Assembly (NCBI RefSeq): GCF_036906915.1
Contig: NZ_JBAKHX010000023.1
Location: 1-64,000 of the forward strand
DNA length: 64,000 nucleotides
Reading direction: 5' to 3'
DNA from: Phytohabitans sp036906915
Lineage (GTDB): Bacteria; Actinomycetota; Actinomycetes; Mycobacteriales; Micromonosporaceae
The translations under genes and the position numbers were made by a program. Positions within the stretch are counted from its first letter, which is position 1. Every line of letters starts with the position of its first letter. Under the pieces are notes generated by a model, which worked only from the letters and a program-made list of their open reading frames with translations, did not search any database and had not been told where the DNA came from. Positions 59,688-64,000 of the stretch are shown here, one piece after another.

Positions 59688-59936
59688 GTGTCTGATCAAG
59701 ACGAGCCGCGCCGGGTCGCGCCCCTCGATCCACCGATGGTGCCGTTCGCCGTCGCGGGCATCGTGATCTGGGCGCTCGTCGGCCTGGTCCTGCTGATCTT
59801 CTTCCGCGACTGGCTCGCCGACAACGACCACACCGACTGGCTGTGGACCTGCCTCGCGGGCTTCCTGCTCGGCTTCCTCGGCCTGGCTGTGATGCTCCGC
59901 CACGATGCCAACCGCCGGCGGCGCCGAGAAGGCTAG
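59688..59936 (+). CDS. DUF2530 membrane protein
   Basis: 82 residues. RRVAPLDPPMVPFAVAG at the N-terminus and two helices (about 22-42 and 54-73) match DUF2530, a small actinobacterial family of unknown function normally found beside DUF3027 and NCS2 genes, as here. The GTG at 59688 is set by the leaderless -10; the longer frame would start without any signal. Its stop overlaps the DUF3027 stop by 4 bp, convergently. Confidence 0.88.
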   Translation: MSDQDEPRRVAPLDPPMVPFAVAGIVIWALVGLVLLIFFRDWLADNDHTDWLWTCLAGFLLGFLGLAVMLRHDANRRRRREG

Positions 59937-60760
59937 GGGTGGCCGTACGGCTCTGCCGGCTCGCTCGCCTGGACCGAGCCGGGGGCGCGGCTGACCGCGA
60001 CCGACTCGACCTCACTGTCGTCGTATACGGTCGGCAGCTCCTCGACCGGCGGCTCGGGCTCGCGAAGCGCCTCGGAGTGCGCACCACAGCCGTGGTCGAC
60101 GCTGACCACCCGCCCGTCGTCGGGGGCGTACAGGTTTCCACATGCCCCGAACGACTGCCGGAGCGAACCCGCGAGCGGTAGGTAGAAGCCGCACGAGCCA
60201 CACCGCGCCGCCTTGGGCGCCCCGACCGAGATCGGCGCGTCGGGCCCGGCGTCACCGTCATACCAGCGCTGCGCCGCGTCGATCCGGCCCTCACGGGACA
60301 TCACGCGGACGCGGCCGAGGCCAAGCTCCCAGGAAACGTCTTCGACCGCTGGATCGTCGGACAGCGTGTATCCCGGCGCGAGCCGGTCGTCGTCGGCGGA
60401 CGTCGGCAGCAGGTCACCCACGCCCAGGTCGCCCGGCTGCAGCCGCTCGTGCCACGGCACCCAGCCGGGGGCCATCAGCGCGTCGGGGCCGGGCAGCAGG
60501 ACTGTCTCGCACACGGTGACGTGCTTGCTGCGCGGCACCCGGGTCACGGTGACCGCCCAGCGCCACCCGCGGTATCCCGCGAGGTGGCACTCGAAGAAGT
60601 GGGTCACCAGCCGGTCGCCCTCGGCCACCGCTTCTAAGTGGTCACCCACGTCGGACGGCTCGACCTCGGTGATGGCCGCGCGCGCCAGGTCTACGGCATC
60701 GGCACATACCTGGTCGAGTCGGGCAGCACGGGTGGTGGACGTCCTGGTCACGTCGAACAT
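59933..60760 (-). CDS. DUF3027 protein
   Basis: 275 residues. RLDQVCADAVDLARAAITEV near the N-terminus, GWRWAVTVTRVPRSKHVTVCE (two blocks GWRWAVTVTR and RSKHVTVCE, about residue 65) and PGWVPWHERLQPGDLGVGDL are DUF3027 hallmarks. A zinc-ribbon-like pair of cysteine clusters (CGSCGF...FGACGN, about 200-225) follows. Role unknown; soluble. The ATG at 60760 is only 24 bp from the divergent MFS start. Confidence 0.88.
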   Translation of the reverse strand: MFDVTRTSTTRAARLDQVCADAVDLARAAITEVEPSDVGDHLEAVAEGDRLVTHFFECHLAGYRGWRWAVTVTRVPRSKHVTVCETVLLPGPDALMAPGWVPWHERLQPGDLGVGDLLPTSADDDRLAPGYTLSDDPAVEDVSWELGLGRVRVMSREGRIDAAQRWYDGDAGPDAPISVGAPKAARCGSCGFYLPLAGSLRQSFGACGNLYAPDDGRVVSVDHGCGAHSEALREPEPPVEELPTVYDDSEVESVAVSRAPGSVQASEPAEPYGHP

Positions 60761-60772
60761 TGTTTCATAGGC

Positions 60773-60778
60773 CAGAAT
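60773..60778 (+). promoter_or_regulatory. Leaderless -10 element (CAGAAT)
   Basis: CAGAAT, 6 nt before the ATG at 60785, inside a 24-bp divergent gap that must also hold the start of the DUF3027 transcript. Confidence 0.45.
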
Positions 60779-60784
60779 GATGGG

Positions 60785-62314
60785 ATGCCGCTGTTGCCTT
60801 CTGCCGGGCGAGCCGCCGGCTCGGCGATCCGTACGGCACGGCTGGCTGTCCGAGGATCGCTGACCAGCGGGCGCTGGGTGACCCGCAAGGTCGGCCAGGT
60901 ACGCGAAAAGGGCGCCGGTGGCGAGGTCGGCATGACGCGCCTGCTCGACCTGCACGCCGCTTCGTACGCGGGCGACACCCTCATCGCGATCGGGCTGGCC
61001 GGCACCATCTTCTTCAGCGTGCCGCTCGGCGAGGCGCGCAGCGGGGTTGCGCTGTACCTGCTGATCACGATGATCCCGTTCGCGCTGCTGGCGCCCGTGG
61101 CCGGGCCCCTACTGGATCACTTCCGGCACGGCCGGCGGTACGCCCTCGCCGCCACGATGCTCGGCCGCGCCTTCCTCGCGTGGCTGATGTCCGACTACAT
61201 CCACGGTTTTGGCCTGTACCCGGCGGCGTTCGGTGTCCTGGCCCTCTCCCGCGCGTACGGCGTGGCGCGGTCCGCGGCAGTGCCCCGCCTGCTGCCCGTC
61301 GGCATGGGACTGTCCCAGGCTGCCGCCCGCGCCGGCGTGTACGGCATGATCGCCGGCGCCGTGGTCACCCCGCTGGGGCTGGCGGCATTCAAGATCGGGC
61401 CACAGTGGCCACTGCGGGTCGCCTCGGTGATCTTCCTTGTCGGCATGGTCATCGCGCTGCGGCTCCCGCCCCGCGCCGACTCCGACCCGCCCGAGACCGT
61501 GCCGCCACGGTTCTCAATCATGGGCCTGCGGCGCGGCGAGCGGGCGCTGACCGGCCGGCTGGTCACATCCACGCTGGTGGGCAGCGCCGCGCTGCGCGCA
61601 CTACACGGATTCCTACTGCTGTTCCTGGCGTTCGCGATCAAGGCTGGCGCGCTGACCACGGTCTTCCTCGGCCGCGACGTCGGCGACGAGGCTGCGCTCG
61701 GCCTGGCCGGCGGCGCGCTCGTCATCGGTGGTTTCTTCGCCACCGCCCTCGGCACCCGCATCAACATCCACCGTCCCGCCGCCCTCCAATCCAGCGGGAT
61801 GATCATCGTGGCCGGCGTGGCGGTGCTGACGACCCTCAAATTTTCGCTGGCCATGGTCGCGCTGCTCTGCCTGGTGACCGGTTTCATGAGCGGCATCTCC
61901 AAGCTCGCGGTCGACGCGTCCATCCAGGAACGCATCGTCGACCGGCTGCGGGCCAGCGCGTTCGCCCGCTCCGAGACCGTGCTCATGCTCGCGTGGGTGG
62001 GCGGCGGCGCGGCAGGGCTGATCCCGTTCGGTGGGCGCCTCGGCATCGCGGTGGGCACGGTGTTCGCGGTGCTCGCGGCGGTGCGGGCCATCGTGGTCGC
62101 GGGCACGCTGCGCAAGGAGAAGCTCAACGGCCGCTCCTCCGCCGACGAGCCCGCTGAGCCGTCACCGCCGCCCCCGGCGCCGTCCGCGGCCAAGCCCGCG
62201 AAGGCAGAGCCTTCGCAGCCGGCAAAGAGCGAGCCCGAGAGCGACGCGCCAATCTCACCCGCCCCACCGCCAGGTTTCCACGTGTACCGGCCAACGTCCG
62301 GCCCGCCGTCGTGA
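60785..62314 (+). CDS. MFS-like membrane protein beside mqnB
   Basis: 509 residues with about ten to twelve helices (about 60-445) and a Pro/Ala/Lys-rich cytoplasmic tail (about 455-509). The weak MFS signature GPLLDHFRHGRRYAL lies between helices 2 and 3. This protein, DUF3027 and mqnB are neighbours in many actinobacteria. The stop overlaps mqnB as GTGA. A link to menaquinone metabolism rests only on that coupling; substrate unknown. Confidence 0.82.
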   Translation: MPLLPSAGRAAGSAIRTARLAVRGSLTSGRWVTRKVGQVREKGAGGEVGMTRLLDLHAASYAGDTLIAIGLAGTIFFSVPLGEARSGVALYLLITMIPFALLAPVAGPLLDHFRHGRRYALAATMLGRAFLAWLMSDYIHGFGLYPAAFGVLALSRAYGVARSAAVPRLLPVGMGLSQAAARAGVYGMIAGAVVTPLGLAAFKIGPQWPLRVASVIFLVGMVIALRLPPRADSDPPETVPPRFSIMGLRRGERALTGRLVTSTLVGSAALRALHGFLLLFLAFAIKAGALTTVFLGRDVGDEAALGLAGGALVIGGFFATALGTRINIHRPAALQSSGMIIVAGVAVLTTLKFSLAMVALLCLVTGFMSGISKLAVDASIQERIVDRLRASAFARSETVLMLAWVGGGAAGLIPFGGRLGIAVGTVFAVLAAVRAIVVAGTLRKEKLNGRSSADEPAEPSPPPPAPSAAKPAKAEPSQPAKSEPESDAPISPAPPPGFHVYRPTSGPPS

Positions 62315-63071
62315 CGCTCCTCATCGTCACCGCCGTCGCCCCCGAAGCCGACGCCATCCGCACCACGGTCGACGCAGCGTCCACGGTGGAGGTCGTCGGG
62401 GTGGGCGCACCGGCCGCGGCAGCCGGCACGGCGCGCTTGCTGGCGCTTGCCGAAGCCGCTGGCCGTCCATATCGGGCGGTGCTGAGCGCCGGCATCGGTG
62501 GCGGCTTCCCCGGCCAGGCGCCCGTCGGCGGCACCGTGCTCGCCACCCGCAGCATCGCCGCCGACCTGGGCGCCGACTCCCCCGACGGGTTCATCCCGCT
62601 CGACGAGCTGGGCTTCGGCTCCGCGATCGCCGCAGTCGACGAGTCGCTGCTTGCGGCGCTCCGCGCGGCGTTACCCCACGCGGTCGTCGGCGACGTGCTG
62701 ACGGTCAACACCGTGACCGGCACGGCTGATGGCGCCGAGGCGCTCGCCGCCCGCTATCCGGCGGCGGTGGCCGAGGCCATGGAGGGGTACGGCGTCGCGT
62801 GCGCCGCCGCGGCGGCGGGCCTGCCGTTCGCCGAGCTGCGTACGATCTCCAACCCGGTCGGACCCCGCGACCGCGCCGCCTGGCGCCTAGCCGACGCCTT
62901 CGGCGCCCTGACCAAGGCGGCCGGCCTCCTACCACCCAGCGCGTCGATCAAGGAGATCTCCATCGATCAAGGGCAGATGCACGTGGATCGGAGATCAAAG
63001 CGCGCGCGTTTGCCCTTGATCGATGGGAGGGATCGGGCGACCGACCACCCGCAGCACCGCGAAGGGCGGGG

Positions 63072-63075
<4 letters not shown>
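62311..63075 (+). CDS. mqnB: Futalosine hydrolase with repeat-derived C-terminal tail
   Basis: 254 residues as read. Residues 1 to about 210 are a futalosine hydrolase (nucleoside-phosphorylase-like fold): VLSAGIGGGFPGQAPVGGTV (about residue 58), VLTVNTVTGTADGA (about 130) and EAMEGYGVACAAA (about 152), the substrate-binding Glu region. It cleaves futalosine in the menaquinone pathway. From about residue 211 the frame enters the 76-bp repeat copy E and encodes SIKEISIDQGQMHVDRRSKR and beyond, about 43 residues that are not part of the family. It starts at GTG, overlapping the MFS gene. Confidence 0.88.
62946..63021 (+). repeat. 76-bp GATC-rich palindromic repeat, copy E
   Basis: Same orientation as B and D. 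Starts GATCAAGGAGATCTCCATC; core 62965-63021 ends GTTTGCCCTTGATC. Six GATC sites. It lies inside the 3' end of the mqnB reading frame, before the convergent cbs gene. Confidence 0.87.

Positions 63076-64000
<925 letters not shown>

Overview
The window reads as chromosomal DNA of a high-GC, spore-former-type actinomycete. A Micromonosporaceae-like organism is my best guess. The evidence is very high GC with G/C-ending codons, many GTG starts, a SepH homologue, a futalosine-pathway gene (mqnB) beside DUF3027 and DUF2530 genes, and the conserved actinobacterial block pmt/rsmI/metG/tatD/rsmA/ispE. I recognise no prophage, plasmid, insertion sequence, CRISPR array, rRNA or tRNA.

Layout. 0-13 kb: translation and isoprenoid housekeeping genes on the minus strand (metG, tatD, rsmA, Uma2, ispE, ABC-F, two DUF4383 paralogues), a long disordered membrane protein, and the divergent pair rsmI / protein O-mannosyltransferase. 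13-17 kb: an accessory patch with two inverted copies of a 76-bp GATC-rich repeat around a secreted DUF2690-type gene, then a three-gene XRE / ImmA-IrrE protease / seven-helix membrane protein module, then a tiny orphan ORF with strong hairpins. 17-21 kb: a matAB-like exopolysaccharide locus (deacetylase-glycosyltransferase fusion plus acyltransferase). 21-33 kb: lipoprotein, hydrolase, epimerase/aldo-keto reductase pair, CBM2 protein, universal stress protein, GH10-like glycosidase, a c-di-AMP (ydaO) riboswitch controlling a secreted coiled-coil wall protein, a GH65 phosphorylase/beta-phosphoglucomutase operon and a multicopper oxidase behind a large dyad. 33-46 kb: another inverted pair of the 76-bp repeat, an orphan MsiK-like ATPase, a teichoic-acid-type synthesis and export cluster, and an AftA-like glycosyltransferase with a GT2 partner. 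46-64 kb: acyl-CoA dehydrogenase, nitroreductase, aldose epimerase, an MFS remnant, pdxH, citrate synthase, serC, sepH, aldo-keto reductase, RNA 2',3'-phosphodiesterase, MFS/MarR pair, purine permease, DUF2530, DUF3027, MFS, mqnB (its 3' end overrun by a fifth 76-bp repeat) and the 3' part of cystathionine beta-synthase.

Two signals run through the whole window. First, at least 16 starts lack a Shine-Dalgarno sequence and instead have a NANNNT -10 hexamer ending 6-8 nt before ATG/GTG, as expected for leaderless transcripts; this also settles several start codons. Second, five copies of one 76-bp element of identical length, each with four to six GATC sites and a CACGTG-bearing inverted-repeat core, lie only at gene ends or in intergenic DNA, two of them as inverted pairs. 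That repeat family and the XRE/ImmA/membrane-protein module are my best candidates for undescribed biology here.
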